Positions 1 through 7,391 are shown, numbered from the stretch's first letter. The stretch: 10,269 bases of DNA from Deltaproteobacteria bacterium (GCA_030642225.1 DAOWOC010000014.1:1-10269), one strand, 5' to 3'. Program-made: numbers and translations. Notes: generated from the letters alone by a model not told the origin.

Positions 1-242
1 AACTATTTGAACATGGTCGATCTTCTAAAATTAAGCAGGATTTGCAACCACGCTCCTTAAGACGTTTAGACGCTTTGGATCAGGCTGAATCATTGACAGA
101 ATTGAATGTGCCTGGCTTTAATTTTCATGGCCTTCAAGGAAGGCCAAAACGATATAGTATTCATGTCAATGGTCCATGGTGCATCACCTTTGAATGGAAA
201 AATGGCGATGCATTGAAGGTTGATCTTGAACAATATCATTAG
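1..242 (+). CDS. higB: HigB-type toxin (RelE/ParE superfamily), 5'-truncated by window edge
   Basis: This is the C-terminal part of a HigB/RelE-fold toxin, a family of ribosome-dependent mRNA endonucleases that halt translation when the antitoxin is lost. The reading frame is open from base 3 and shows LFEHGRSSKI, then RRLDALDQAESLTELNVPGF, then the beta-sheet core NGPWCITFEWKNGDA and the end VDLEQYH, all in the usual HigB order. About 79 residues are visible; the family is normally about 92, so only the N-terminal dozen or so is missing, cut off by the window. A TTG at 42 is not a credible start because homology continues upstream of it. The gene lies 12 bases before higA, and the toxin-first order is typical of higBA. 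The operon promoter is outside the window. Whether the toxin is intact cannot be judged here. Confidence 0.9.
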   Translation, partial: LFEHGRSSKIKQDLQPRSLRRLDALDQAESLTELNVPGFNFHGLQGRPKRYSIHVNGPWCITFEWKNGDALKVDLEQYH

Positions 243-254
243 AGAGGTAGTGCT

Positions 255-584
255 ATGGGAGAAATATTAGTTAAACGTCCGTTAAAAAGACCGCCAACAC
301 ATCCCGGTGAGATTCTAAGGGAAGATGTTCTTAAAAATCTCGGCTTGTCAGTTAGCGAGGCAGCGAGGAGATTAGGAGTTTCTCGTCAACAACTTCATCG
401 TATACTGGCCTGCACTCATCCAGTCACAACTGAGATGGCCCTTAGGATTGGTAAGTTTGCGGGTAATGGGCCTGGGCTTTGGTTGCGTATGCAACAAAAT
501 TACAATTTGTGGCACGTTACAGAAAAAATGACTGTCGAGCTTTCTAAAATTGAAACCGTTACAGAAAATAGGCTCGAAGCCTAA
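255..584 (+). CDS. higA: HigA-type antitoxin, XRE-family DNA-binding protein
   Basis: This antitoxin neutralises HigB by direct binding and normally represses the higBA promoter. The 109-residue protein has the family signature HPGEIL at residues 16-21. A Cro/C1-type helix-turn-helix follows at about residues 32-51, containing SEAARRLGVSRQQLHRIL. Next come TTEMALRIGKFAGNGPGLWLRMQ and a short C-terminal tail, the standard HigA layout and length. The ATG at 255 is preceded by the purine-rich AGAGAGG (241-247), which overlaps the higB stop codon, so the two genes are probably co-transcribed and translationally linked. Nothing in the frame looks damaged. Confidence 0.95.
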   Translation: MGEILVKRPLKRPPTHPGEILREDVLKNLGLSVSEAARRLGVSRQQLHRILACTHPVTTEMALRIGKFAGNGPGLWLRMQQNYNLWHVTEKMTVELSKIETVTENRLEA

Positions 585-595
585 AAAAAAATACA

Positions 596-624
596 CCAGA
601 TCGCAGTAAATCGGCATTTTTTTT
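596..624 (+). terminator. Weak candidate terminator after higBA
   Basis: A short imperfect stem (CC plus GAT at 596-601 with a bulged A, pairing with ATC plus GG at 610-614, loop of 8) is followed two bases later by eight consecutive T residues (617-624). It sits 12 bases after the higA stop. The T-run is convincing but the stem is short, so this is only a candidate. Confidence 0.3.
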
Positions 625-698
625 AATATCACTGGTTCAAGAGTGTTGTTTTATAGCTTTTACCTATTTAATCCCAATTTATTATTAGTATTTCCTGT

Positions 699-727
699 TT
701 GTTAAAATCCATCAGCATTGTTATTAC
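699..727 (+). promoter_or_regulatory. Candidate sigma-70 promoter for the yedE operon
   Basis: TTGTTA (699-704) and TATTAC (722-727) are separated by 17 bases, and each matches 4 of 6 consensus positions. Transcription would start near 734, giving a leader of about 67 bases that contains the hairpin at 749-786. The background is very AT-rich, so chance matches are likely. The rest of the 585-800 gap has no convincing coding sequence. Confidence 0.35.
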
Positions 728-748
728 TTAAAAAATTTATCATGAATC

Positions 749-786
749 GGGCATGAATACTTAATTTTATGCCCTTTATTCTTTTT
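749..786 (+). terminator. Intrinsic-terminator-like hairpin directly before the yedE ribosome-binding site
   Basis: GGGCATGAA (749-757) pairs with TTTATGCCC (766-774) in a 9-bp stem with one G-U pair and an 8-base loop. The T-rich run TTTATTCTTTTT (775-786) follows. This has the form of a Rho-independent terminator. The yedE Shine-Dalgarno GAGGAG (787-792) begins on the next base. It may end transcription from upstream, or act as an attenuator in the yedE leader. No clear antiterminator partner was found. Confidence 0.5.
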
Positions 787-800
787 GAGGAGACAATGCT

Positions 801-1892
801 ATGACCCGTTTAAAAAATTTATTTGCAACTCAATGGGGAATAATAACAGTTGGAATACTTATTGGTGCCTTTGCGACATTACTACAAAAATTGGGGAATC
901 CGGCAAATATGGGCATATGTGTGGCCTGTTTTGAGAGAGATATCGCCGGGGCCATAGGTCTTCACCGTGCCGGAGTAGTGCAATACATAAGGCCGGAGAT
1001 TATAGGATTTGTCCTTGGCTCTCTTGCAGCGGCATATATGGCAAAAGATTTTCGTGCCAGGACAGGTTCCGCCCCTGTTGTAAGATTTGTCCTTGGTGTA
1101 TTTGCCATGATCGGTGCACTTGTCTTTTTAGGCTGTCCATGGAGGGCATTGCTGCGTCTCGCAGGAGGTGATGCCAATGCCATCCTCGGGTTGCTGGGTC
1201 TTGCTGCAGGTGTTTGGATAGGAACACTTTTTTTAAAAAAAGGATACAGCCTGGGCAGGACTCAGGCCACTCATGCTGCCTCAGGATGGATATTCCCGTT
1301 GATTATGCTGGGATTATTGATGCTGCTGATTCTCTATCCCGGCATAGAAGGTGAACCTAAAAATAATATAATCTTTTACAGTGTAAAGGGCCCTGGCGCC
1401 ATGTATGCGCCACTTATTGTATCCCTTGGTATAGGCCTGCTCATCGGGGTAATGGCTCAACGGAGCCGTTTTTGCACAATGGGGGCATTGCGCGACCTTA
1501 TCCTCTTTAAACAGACCCATCTTTTTTTGGGTATAACAGCCCTTGTTGTATCTGCCCTTATCTTTAACATTATCTATGGACAGTTTCATCCTGGTTTTGA
1601 AAATCAGCCTATAGCCCACTCCCTGCATTTTTGGAATGCAGCAGGAATGGTTCTCGCAGGGCTTGCTTTTGCGCTTGCAGGCGGATGTCCCGGACGTCAG
1701 CTGATCCTGTCAGGCGAAGGCGATGGGGATGCCGCCATATTTGTCATCGGCATGATTGCAGGCGCTGCATTTTCACATAATTTCGGGCTTGCAAGCTCAC
1801 CAAAGGGGATTGGACCAAACGGAGCAGCTGCAGTAATCATCGGACTTGCAGTGTGCCTGTTAATCGGTTTTACAATGAGAAAAAGAACATAA
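801..1892 (+). CDS. yedE: YedE/YeeE-family membrane transporter (putative selenium/sulfur species importer)
   Basis: This 363-residue inner-membrane protein belongs to the YeeE/YedE family. Members import thiosulfate or, in the selenium-linked subgroup, are proposed selenium transporters. About ten hydrophobic segments are visible, near residues 14-28, 67-81, 96-112, 126-144, 162-180, 203-219, 242-261, 279-295, 310-328 and 342-360. Conserved cysteine motifs lie at or between them: CVACFERD (C40, C43), GCPWR (C112), SRFCTMGALRD (C225) and GGCPGRQL (C296). These are the kind of residues through which YeeE-type channels pass a sulfur substrate. The start at 801 has GAGGAG eight bases upstream. 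An out-of-frame ATG at 796 is too close to that site. The gene heads an operon with a TusA-like carrier 14 bases downstream. The subgroup and substrate (selenium versus thiosulfate or another sulfur species) are inferred from context and motifs. Confidence 0.88.
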   Translation: MTRLKNLFATQWGIITVGILIGAFATLLQKLGNPANMGICVACFERDIAGAIGLHRAGVVQYIRPEIIGFVLGSLAAAYMAKDFRARTGSAPVVRFVLGVFAMIGALVFLGCPWRALLRLAGGDANAILGLLGLAAGVWIGTLFLKKGYSLGRTQATHAASGWIFPLIMLGLLMLLILYPGIEGEPKNNIIFYSVKGPGAMYAPLIVSLGIGLLIGVMAQRSRFCTMGALRDLILFKQTHLFLGITALVVSALIFNIIYGQFHPGFENQPIAHSLHFWNAAGMVLAGLAFALAGGCPGRQLILSGEGDGDAAIFVIGMIAGAAFSHNFGLASSPKGIGPNGAAAVIIGLAVCLLIGFTMRKRT

Positions 1893-1906
1893 TAAGGAGA
1901 TAAACA

Positions 1907-2125
1907 ATGATTGATATAATTGATGCGCGAGGACTGTCCTGCCCTCAACCCGTCCTCATGACCTTAGACAAGATCAAGTCTGATGATAAGCGGGAATTTA
2001 TTGTAATCGTGGATACTGTGACCTCAAGAGAAAATATTCTCCGCGCTGCAAACAGCAAGGGCTGGAAACCGGCTGATATGCAGACAAATGGCGAAGAATA
2101 TAAAATTACATTAAAGAAAAAATAA
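1907..2125 (+). CDS. TusA/SirA/YedF-like sulfur (selenium) carrier protein
   Basis: This 72-residue cytoplasmic protein belongs to the TusA superfamily, whose members carry a persulfide (or possibly selenium) on one cysteine and pass it to partner proteins. The defining motif is at residues 6-15, DARGLSCPQP, with carrier Cys12 in the CPxP box. The rest follows the family's two-layer alpha/beta pattern (PVLMTLDKI helix, EFIVIVDT strand, TSRENILRAANSKGW helix, EEYKITLKK strand). Its length is normal for a single TusA domain. It lacks the C-terminal DsrE-like domain of full YedF. A strong AAGGAGA lies at 1894-1900. The next gene starts one base after its stop. Pairing of YeeE/YedE transporters with TusA-like proteins is common and fits hand-off of the imported species to this carrier. 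Confidence 0.92.
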   Translation: MIDIIDARGLSCPQPVLMTLDKIKSDDKREFIVIVDTVTSRENILRAANSKGWKPADMQTNGEEYKITLKKK

Positions 2126-2126
2126 C

Positions 2127-2678
2127 ATGTCTTTGTTTGTATTTTTAAAAAATATATTTAAAAAATCCGATAAACAGATTAAATCCGATAGGGGATTTTT
2201 TGTATTTGAAAACACCAGTGAGGTAATCCGGGCTGAAAAGATTATCAAGGAAGCGGGGTTTGAAGTCAGGGTTATGGGCCCGCCGCCTGAGATTCAGACA
2301 GGCTGCGATCTTGTGGTTGAATTTCCCTTAATTGAAGAACTTAATATTACAAGATCCCTTATAAGGTCTGATATTAACCCAATAGCCGCTGTCCCGGCAA
2401 CAAGCCCTTTGCTGAAACCCGTTGATATCTTTCAGAACAAGGATTTTGGTCAATATTTAATGGTCAGGGCCGCTAATATGAAATTAACGATTGATAAAAA
2501 GACAAATATTATAGTCAATATTTCCGGCGGTGGTTGTCCCGATGTCCCCTACCTTGCCGCAAAAATGGTCGGCAGGTCTTTTCATGATTGCAGACAACCA
2601 AAAGAATTCGGTCATACGCTTTGTGCTTATGCCCTGCAATTAGCTTACGAGGAGATGAAGCGTCAATGCTCAGCATAA
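2127..2678 (+). CDS. DUF3343 (putative Se/S carrier-like) protein with cysteine-rich C-terminal region
   Basis: The protein has 183 residues. After a basic, amphipathic N-terminus (about 1-20), residues about 22-75 match the DUF3343 / Se_S_carrier pattern: FFVFENTSEVIRAEKIIKEAG, then VRVMGPPPEI, then TGCDLVVEF with Cys60. The remaining part is a separate region with three further conserved-looking motifs: GGGCPDVPYLAAKMVG (Cys137), HDCRQPKEFGHT (Cys155) and LCAYALQLAYEEM (Cys166). Cys181 is near the end. DUF3343 proteins are proposed to bind or pass on sulfur or selenium, but their biochemistry is poorly known. The C-terminal region has no function I can name; its GGGCP and GHTLCAY motifs suggest a thiol or metal site. 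The gene starts one base after the TusA-like stop with little visible ribosome-binding site, so translation is probably coupled. Its last 13 bases overlap the next gene. Confidence 0.8.
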   Translation: MSLFVFLKNIFKKSDKQIKSDRGFFVFENTSEVIRAEKIIKEAGFEVRVMGPPPEIQTGCDLVVEFPLIEELNITRSLIRSDINPIAAVPATSPLLKPVDIFQNKDFGQYLMVRAANMKLTIDKKTNIIVNISGGGCPDVPYLAAKMVGRSFHDCRQPKEFGHTLCAYALQLAYEEMKRQCSA

Positions 2679-3535
2679 TAGGGACAGTTCCTGATGAAAA
2701 ATTTCCTCTTGTTGAAGGGATTGCAAAAACAGATCATAATGATTTATGCATCGGGCAAAGACGCATCCCAGTGACAAGAGGGACACCTGCCTTGATTGCA
2801 GCGGCTGTAAAGACAGCTGAATACCTTGGAAATAATAATATCCATGTATGCCTGATAGGGGATACAGGGCTGGGACACGGCAGTAGAAAGTTATATGAAT
2901 ATTTAACAAAAAATATAACAAAATGGGAATCTGATACAATAGTTTTCCATTATTTTCTTCCTGATTCAGACTGGCATAACCGTGTATTATTTGCTATTGA
3001 TGCCATGCCCAAAAGGCCGATCATGATTGCCGATGCCGGGTTCATGTATGCTGCCAAAATGAGCGGGCAGGCCGGGGCTTATGACCTTTTTACACCTGAT
3101 GCAGGTGAACTTGCTTTTCTTGCTGATGAAACAGCGCCTCATCCTTTTTATACCAGGGGCTTTTTACTCCATGAGGAAAATTATGCGCCTGATCTGATAA
3201 AACGGGCATACAAAAACCATAACGCTGCAAAACATCTTCTGATAAAGGGGAAAAAGGATTATATAGCAAATAGAAAAGGGATTTTAAAAATCATAGAAAA
3301 CCCTTCAATAGAGGCAATGGAGGCAATCGGCGGCACAGGAGATATGGTCACGGGAATAGCCTCCGGCCTGATCGAATCAGGTATTGATATCATTAAAAGC
3401 GCATCAATGGCTGCTTATATGAATCGTCTGACAGGGGAGTTCACAAACCCGTCTCCAGCCACTCAGATTATTGAAATTATTAAAAATATTCCTAAAAGTG
3501 CCAAAAAAACAGGGTTAATGAACAAGGATAGATGA
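2666..3535 (+). CDS. Ribokinase/NnrD-fold sugar-kinase-like protein of the Se/S operon
   Basis: This 289-residue cytoplasmic protein resembles the ribokinase superfamily, especially ADP/ATP-dependent NAD(P)H-hydrate dehydratase (NnrD, YjeF C-terminal domain). Family hallmarks are TPDAGELAFL (from residue 143, matching TPHPGE of NnrD), HLLIKGKKDYIA, and the nucleotide-binding GGTGDMVTGIASGL with GGTGD at 222-226. Asp226 is the expected catalytic base position. The start at 2666 is preferred: GAGGAG lies at 2649-2654, and MLSIIGTVPD begins a plausible N-terminus. An in-frame ATG at 2588 would add 26 residues lying wholly within the DUF3343 coding sequence. The 13-base overlap with that gene implies coupled translation. 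The substrate is unknown. Being locked into a Se/S operon argues against simple NAD(P)HX repair, and a phosphorylated or adenylated carrier intermediate is possible but unproven. True NnrD activity remains an alternative. Confidence 0.75.
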   Translation: MLSIIGTVPDEKFPLVEGIAKTDHNDLCIGQRRIPVTRGTPALIAAAVKTAEYLGNNNIHVCLIGDTGLGHGSRKLYEYLTKNITKWESDTIVFHYFLPDSDWHNRVLFAIDAMPKRPIMIADAGFMYAAKMSGQAGAYDLFTPDAGELAFLADETAPHPFYTRGFLLHEENYAPDLIKRAYKNHNAAKHLLIKGKKDYIANRKGILKIIENPSIEAMEAIGGTGDMVTGIASGLIESGIDIIKSASMAAYMNRLTGEFTNPSPATQIIEIIKNIPKSAKKTGLMNKDR

Positions 3536-3552
3536 GGTTGTTAAGATTACCA

Positions 3553-4083
3553 TTACGGCTTCTTGTTTTTTTCTTTGCCTGGAGCGTGGCCCGGAGTAGT
3601 TTTAGATGGATGTTTATATACGTAGTCCATATCCTTTAAAGCTCGTGTTACAGTTTTTGAACTTGCATTTAAGCCCAGCCTTTTATTTACCTCAAAGGTA
3701 ATCAAGGGGATACTCCAGGTAGAATCCTGATACCCATGCTTTATTGGGGAATTTTCGATTATCTTCCTAATCTGCTGTTTTATTTTTTTTCGTACAGTAT
3801 CAGGTCTTCCAGGAGAAAAATTCCGGTTTAAGCCTTTAATCCCTTGAGTTTTATATCGCTTCAGCCAATCTCTAATGGTGTGTTGGTTGCGTTTTAACAT
3901 CAAGGCAATTTCAGGAACTGATTTGCCATCATTGTTTAGCAGTACCATTAAAGCTTTTTCAAAATCTTTTAAAGACGCTTGTTTGCGAAATTTTTTGAGT
4001 TCCAGCCATTGTTCATTGGATAGTCGGATAGTCGGATCTTCAGCATATTCCCTCTCTACTGTTTGGATTTTATCCAATCTCAA
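3553..4083 (-). CDS. IS630-family transposase fragment: helix-turn-helix (orfA) half only
   Basis: The 176 residues match the N-terminal DNA-binding part of IS630/Tc1-type transposases. A first helix-turn-helix at about 54-75 (GKSVPEIALMLKRNQHTIRDWL) is followed by YKTQGIKGLNRNFSPGRP. A second winged-helix segment (about 98-150, WSIPLITFEVNKRLGLNAS) and the linker DMDYVYKHPSKTTPGHAPGK complete it. The DDE catalytic domain that should follow is absent. The frame stops at 3553 and, 17 bases beyond, the kinase gene ends on the opposite strand. The final codons carry A AAA AAC (minus strand 3571-3565) in the phase of a -1 frameshift site, as in two-frame IS630 elements, but the -1 frame stops after 16 codons. 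The only in-frame starts upstream are TTG codons (4083, 4077) with no ribosome-binding site. It is most likely a non-autonomous remnant. A domesticated DNA-binding protein is less likely but possible. Confidence 0.8.
   Translation of the reverse strand: MRLDKIQTVEREYAEDPTIRLSNEQWLELKKFRKQASLKDFEKALMVLLNNDGKSVPEIALMLKRNQHTIRDWLKRYKTQGIKGLNRNFSPGRPDTVRKKIKQQIRKIIENSPIKHGYQDSTWSIPLITFEVNKRLGLNASSKTVTRALKDMDYVYKHPSKTTPGHAPGKEKNKKP
3565..3571 (-). other. Candidate -1 ribosomal frameshift heptamer (A AAA AAC)
   Basis: Seven A residues followed by C lie near the end of the transposase fragment. The zero-frame codons are GAA AAA AAC, so the heptamer A AAA AAC is in the correct phase for tandem -1 slippage, the way some IS630 elements fuse orfA to orfB. 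The -1 frame here reads only 16 codons before TAA, so no orfB product could be made. Confidence 0.5.
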
Positions 4084-4137
4084 ACAGTAAGGAGAATGTC
4101 AATATCTTTTATAAATATTTATGTCTTTATGCTTAGT

Positions 4138-4225
4138 TGGTGCCCGGGGGGAGAATCGAACTCCCACGAGGACTAGCCTCAAGGGATTTTAAGTCCCTTG
4201 CGTCTACCAATTCCGCCACCCGGGC
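4138..4225 (-). tRNA. tRNA-Leu, anticodon UAA
   Basis: On the minus strand the gene folds as a class II tRNA. The acceptor stem GCCCGGG pairs with CCCGGGC, followed by discriminator A and an encoded CCA (4138-4140). The D-arm contains AATTGGTAGA. The anticodon arm AGGGA-CTTAAAA-TCCCT has anticodon TAA. A long variable arm has stem GAGG/CCTC, and the T-arm is GGGAG-TTCGATT-CTCCC. The long variable arm and anticodon identify leucine, decoding UUA and UUG. The gene lies 50 bases beyond the end of the yciO gene on the same strand, with its own promoter-like sequence between. Its 3' end faces the transposase remnant. No clear terminator is visible downstream. Confidence 0.97.
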
Positions 4226-4234
4226 ACGATATAT

Positions 4235-4263
4235 TTTTTAAACGTTAAGTCCTGTTTTGTCAA
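4235..4263 (-). promoter_or_regulatory. Promoter for tRNA-Leu
   Basis: On the minus strand a perfect TTGACA (4263-4258) is followed, after exactly 17 bases, by TAAAAA (4240-4235), which matches 4 of 6 positions of TATAAT. The predicted start near 4228 lies just upstream of the mature tRNA 5' end at 4225. The element occupies the short gap after the yciO stop, so the tRNA can be expressed independently. Confidence 0.6.
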
Positions 4264-4275
4264 GCAGTAAGAAAA

Positions 4276-4884
4276 TTATAAAAGACATCTTATATCTCCC
4301 TTGCCTTCACGGATAATTTTAGCCTCATTGTCTGTAATAGCAACAACTGTGGATGGTTCTGATGAAATAGGGCCACCGTCGATAATAAGATCAATGGCAT
4401 GGCCTAATTCCTCTTCTATTTCCCATACGTTTGTAAGTATTTTCCCATCAGGGGTTGTCGCGCTGGTGCTGATAACTGGTTGTGAAAGTTCTGTTACGAT
4501 GGCAAGGCATATGGGATGATCAGGAATCCTGATGCCTACTGTTTTTCGTTTGCTTTTTAATATTTTTGGCACAGCCTTTGTCCCGTCAAGCACAAAGGTA
4601 TATGGGCCGGGAAGAAGCCGTTTCATGGTTTTGTAAGCGTAATTTGATACATTGCAATAGGTGGCAATATTTTTCAGGTCGGAACATATAAAACTAAATG
4701 GGTGCTTGGTTTCACGTTGTTTTAAATGATATAATCTGTTTATTGTGGATTTATTGAAAATATCACAGCCAAGGCCGTAAAATGTATCGGTAGGATAAGC
4801 TATAATGCCTCCTTTTTTAATAATATCAGAGGCCTTGCTTATAAGCCTGGGCTGTGGATTTTCAGGATTTATTGTTATAATCAT
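4276..4884 (-). CDS. yciO: YciO/YrdC/Sua5-family protein (L-threonylcarbamoyladenylate synthase type)
   Basis: The 202-residue cytoplasmic protein has the YrdC fold. Relatives make threonylcarbamoyl-AMP from threonine, bicarbonate and ATP for the t6A37 modification of tRNAs reading ANN codons. Visible motifs are NPENPQPRLI near the N-terminus (very like E. coli YciO), GGIIAYPTDTFYGLGC (25-40), the substrate-binding KQRETKHPFSF (55-65), LLPGPYTFVL, TVGIRIPDHP, STSA (139-142) and the terminal STVVAI...IIREGKGD. There is no Sua5 C-terminal domain, and the length fits YciO/TsaC. The overall pattern is closest to YciO, whose E. coli member has only weak TC-AMP synthase activity. Whether this copy supplies t6A depends on whether a separate TsaC/Sua5 exists elsewhere. 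The ATG at 4884 has only a weak GAG-containing leader. The gene is divergent from the Ppx/GppA gene. Confidence 0.9.
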   Translation of the reverse strand: MIITINPENPQPRLISKASDIIKKGGIIAYPTDTFYGLGCDIFNKSTINRLYHLKQRETKHPFSFICSDLKNIATYCNVSNYAYKTMKRLLPGPYTFVLDGTKAVPKILKSKRKTVGIRIPDHPICLAIVTELSQPVISTSATTPDGKILTNVWEIEEELGHAIDLIIDGGPISSEPSTVVAITDNEAKIIREGKGDIRCLL

Positions 4885-4897
4885 AGTTTTTTACTCT

Positions 4898-4927
4898 TTG
4901 GCTGTTTTTAAGGGTATAACCTATGAT
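4898..4927 (+). promoter_or_regulatory. Candidate promoter for the Ppx/GppA gene
   Basis: TTGGCT (4898-4903, 4 of 6) and TATGAT (4922-4927, 5 of 6) are separated by 18 bases, in the 88-base divergent gap. The start would be near 4934, about 40 bases before the ATG at 4973. It overlaps the opposing candidate promoter, so the two could compete. This is from sequence match only. Confidence 0.35.
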
Positions 4928-4941
4928 TATTGTCTCATCAA
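4913..4941 (-). promoter_or_regulatory. Candidate promoter for yciO
   Basis: On the minus strand TTGATG (4941-4936, 4 of 6) and TATACC (4918-4913, 4 of 6) are spaced by 17 bases. The start would be near 4906, leaving a leader of about 22 bases before the yciO ATG. It is moderate in strength and overlaps the divergent candidate promoter. Confidence 0.35.
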
Positions 4942-4972
4942 GTAATTTTAATTGGGAGCGGCAGAAATAATT

Positions 4973-5884
4973 ATGTTAGGGGCCATTGATGTGGGAAGTC
5001 ATACAGTCAGACTTTTGATAGCTGAATATAAAGGCGGACATCTTTATCCTGTTAAAACAGCCCGTAAAATTACGCGTCTTAATATGGCTTTATGTGATGG
5101 CAAATTAACTGGTTATGAGGTTAAGGCAACAATGGAAGCGGTTAAGGAATTTGGTGTTGACCTTAAAAAATATAATGTGGGCAGATATGCCGCAGTAGCA
5201 ACCAGTGTTTTTAGAGAGGCTGTAAACGGGGCTGAAATTATTAACAGGATAAAGAAGAATACAGGGGTCAATGTTGAAATAATTACAGGGCAAAGGGAGG
5301 CTTTTCTTACTTCATCAGGTATTTTGGCAACCCTTGATTATTCTCCGGTTAATGCTATTTTGTTTGATTTAGGTGGTGGGAGCACCGAACTTTCACTTAT
5401 TAATGATGGTATGATGCTTGAAAAAATCAGCCTTGGCTTTGGGGCTACATCCCTTACAAGAGAATTTATAGAAAATGATCCTTCCTTGCCTGAAGAGTTG
5501 GAAGCTGTTTATAAATATATAAAAAAAATTTTAAATAAAATTTGTAATAAATGGGTTGCTATGTCCGGCGAGGATGCTTGTTTAATCGGGACTGCAGGAA
5601 CAGTGACAACCCTGGCCGCTGTTATGGAGGGCTTGACAGAATATGACCCTGAACGTATAAACAATTTAAAATTTCAAAAGGATGACATCCTGAAACTTTT
5701 GGTTCGTTTTAATTCCACAACCGTGTGCCAAAGGGCAAATATTAATGGACTTGAAGCAGGGCGTGCGGATGTTATTATAGCCGGGACTATTGCTGTTTTG
5801 GCTATAATGGAGTGTTTTGGTTTTAGTCAGCTTATTGTGTCGGATGGCGGGCTTTTGGAAGGGCTTATACTTTCACAATGTTGA
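4973..5884 (+). CDS. Ppx/GppA-family phosphatase (exopolyphosphatase / pppGpp phosphatase type), short form
   Basis: The 303-residue protein belongs to the ASKHA-fold Ppx/GppA family, which releases phosphate from polyphosphate or from pppGpp. Diagnostic motifs are LGAIDVGSHTVRLLIAE at the N-terminus (first phosphate-binding loop, Asp6-Gly8), ATSVFREAVNG, and ITGQREAFL, whose Glu aligns with the family's catalytic glutamate. DLGGGSTELSL (132-142) is the second phosphate loop, followed by GTAGTVTTLAA and the ending DGGLLEGLIL. The length corresponds to the two-lobed catalytic core only; the C-terminal HD-like domain of E. coli Ppx is absent, as in many short bacterial forms. ATG 4973 is chosen because homology starts there. 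GGGAG lies at 4954-4958, somewhat far upstream, and an in-frame TTG at 4952 would add seven unconserved residues. The substrate cannot be decided. A GppA role would fit the guanine-nucleotide genes next door. Confidence 0.88.
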   Translation: MLGAIDVGSHTVRLLIAEYKGGHLYPVKTARKITRLNMALCDGKLTGYEVKATMEAVKEFGVDLKKYNVGRYAAVATSVFREAVNGAEIINRIKKNTGVNVEIITGQREAFLTSSGILATLDYSPVNAILFDLGGGSTELSLINDGMMLEKISLGFGATSLTREFIENDPSLPEELEAVYKYIKKILNKICNKWVAMSGEDACLIGTAGTVTTLAAVMEGLTEYDPERINNLKFQKDDILKLLVRFNSTTVCQRANINGLEAGRADVIIAGTIAVLAIMECFGFSQLIVSDGGLLEGLILSQC

Positions 5885-5918
5885 TAATTTTTTATTATTT
5901 AATATCTTTGGAGGTTAA

Positions 5919-7391
<1,473 letters not shown>

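Noticed and set aside
372..632. Minus-strand open frame opposite higA
   Set aside because: It is the antisense of a clear HigA protein, with low-complexity content and no ribosome-binding site.
2588..2665. Upstream in-frame ATG giving a 315-residue kinase-like protein
   Set aside because: The extra 26 residues lie wholly in the DUF3343 coding sequence and show no family resemblance; ATG 2666 has a good GAGGAG and gives a sensible N-terminus.
801..3535. Selenocysteine (in-frame UGA with SECIS) in the YedE, TusA-like or DUF3343 genes
   Set aside because: The motif positions are all ordinary TGC/TGT cysteine codons, and no open frame is interrupted by a UGA that would extend homology.
3875..4090. 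Plus-strand 71-codon open frame opposite the transposase fragment
   Set aside because: It is antisense to a recognisable helix-turn-helix protein and has no family resemblance of its own.
4080..4102. TTGACA on the minus strand (4102-4097) as a promoter for the transposase fragment
   Set aside because: At 17 or 18 bases downstream there is no TATAAT-like sequence, and transcription would begin inside the reading frame.
4952..4972. TTG start for the Ppx/GppA gene
   Set aside because: Family homology begins at the ATG at 4973, and the GGGAG at 4954-4958, part of the TTG reading, is better explained as the ribosome-binding site.
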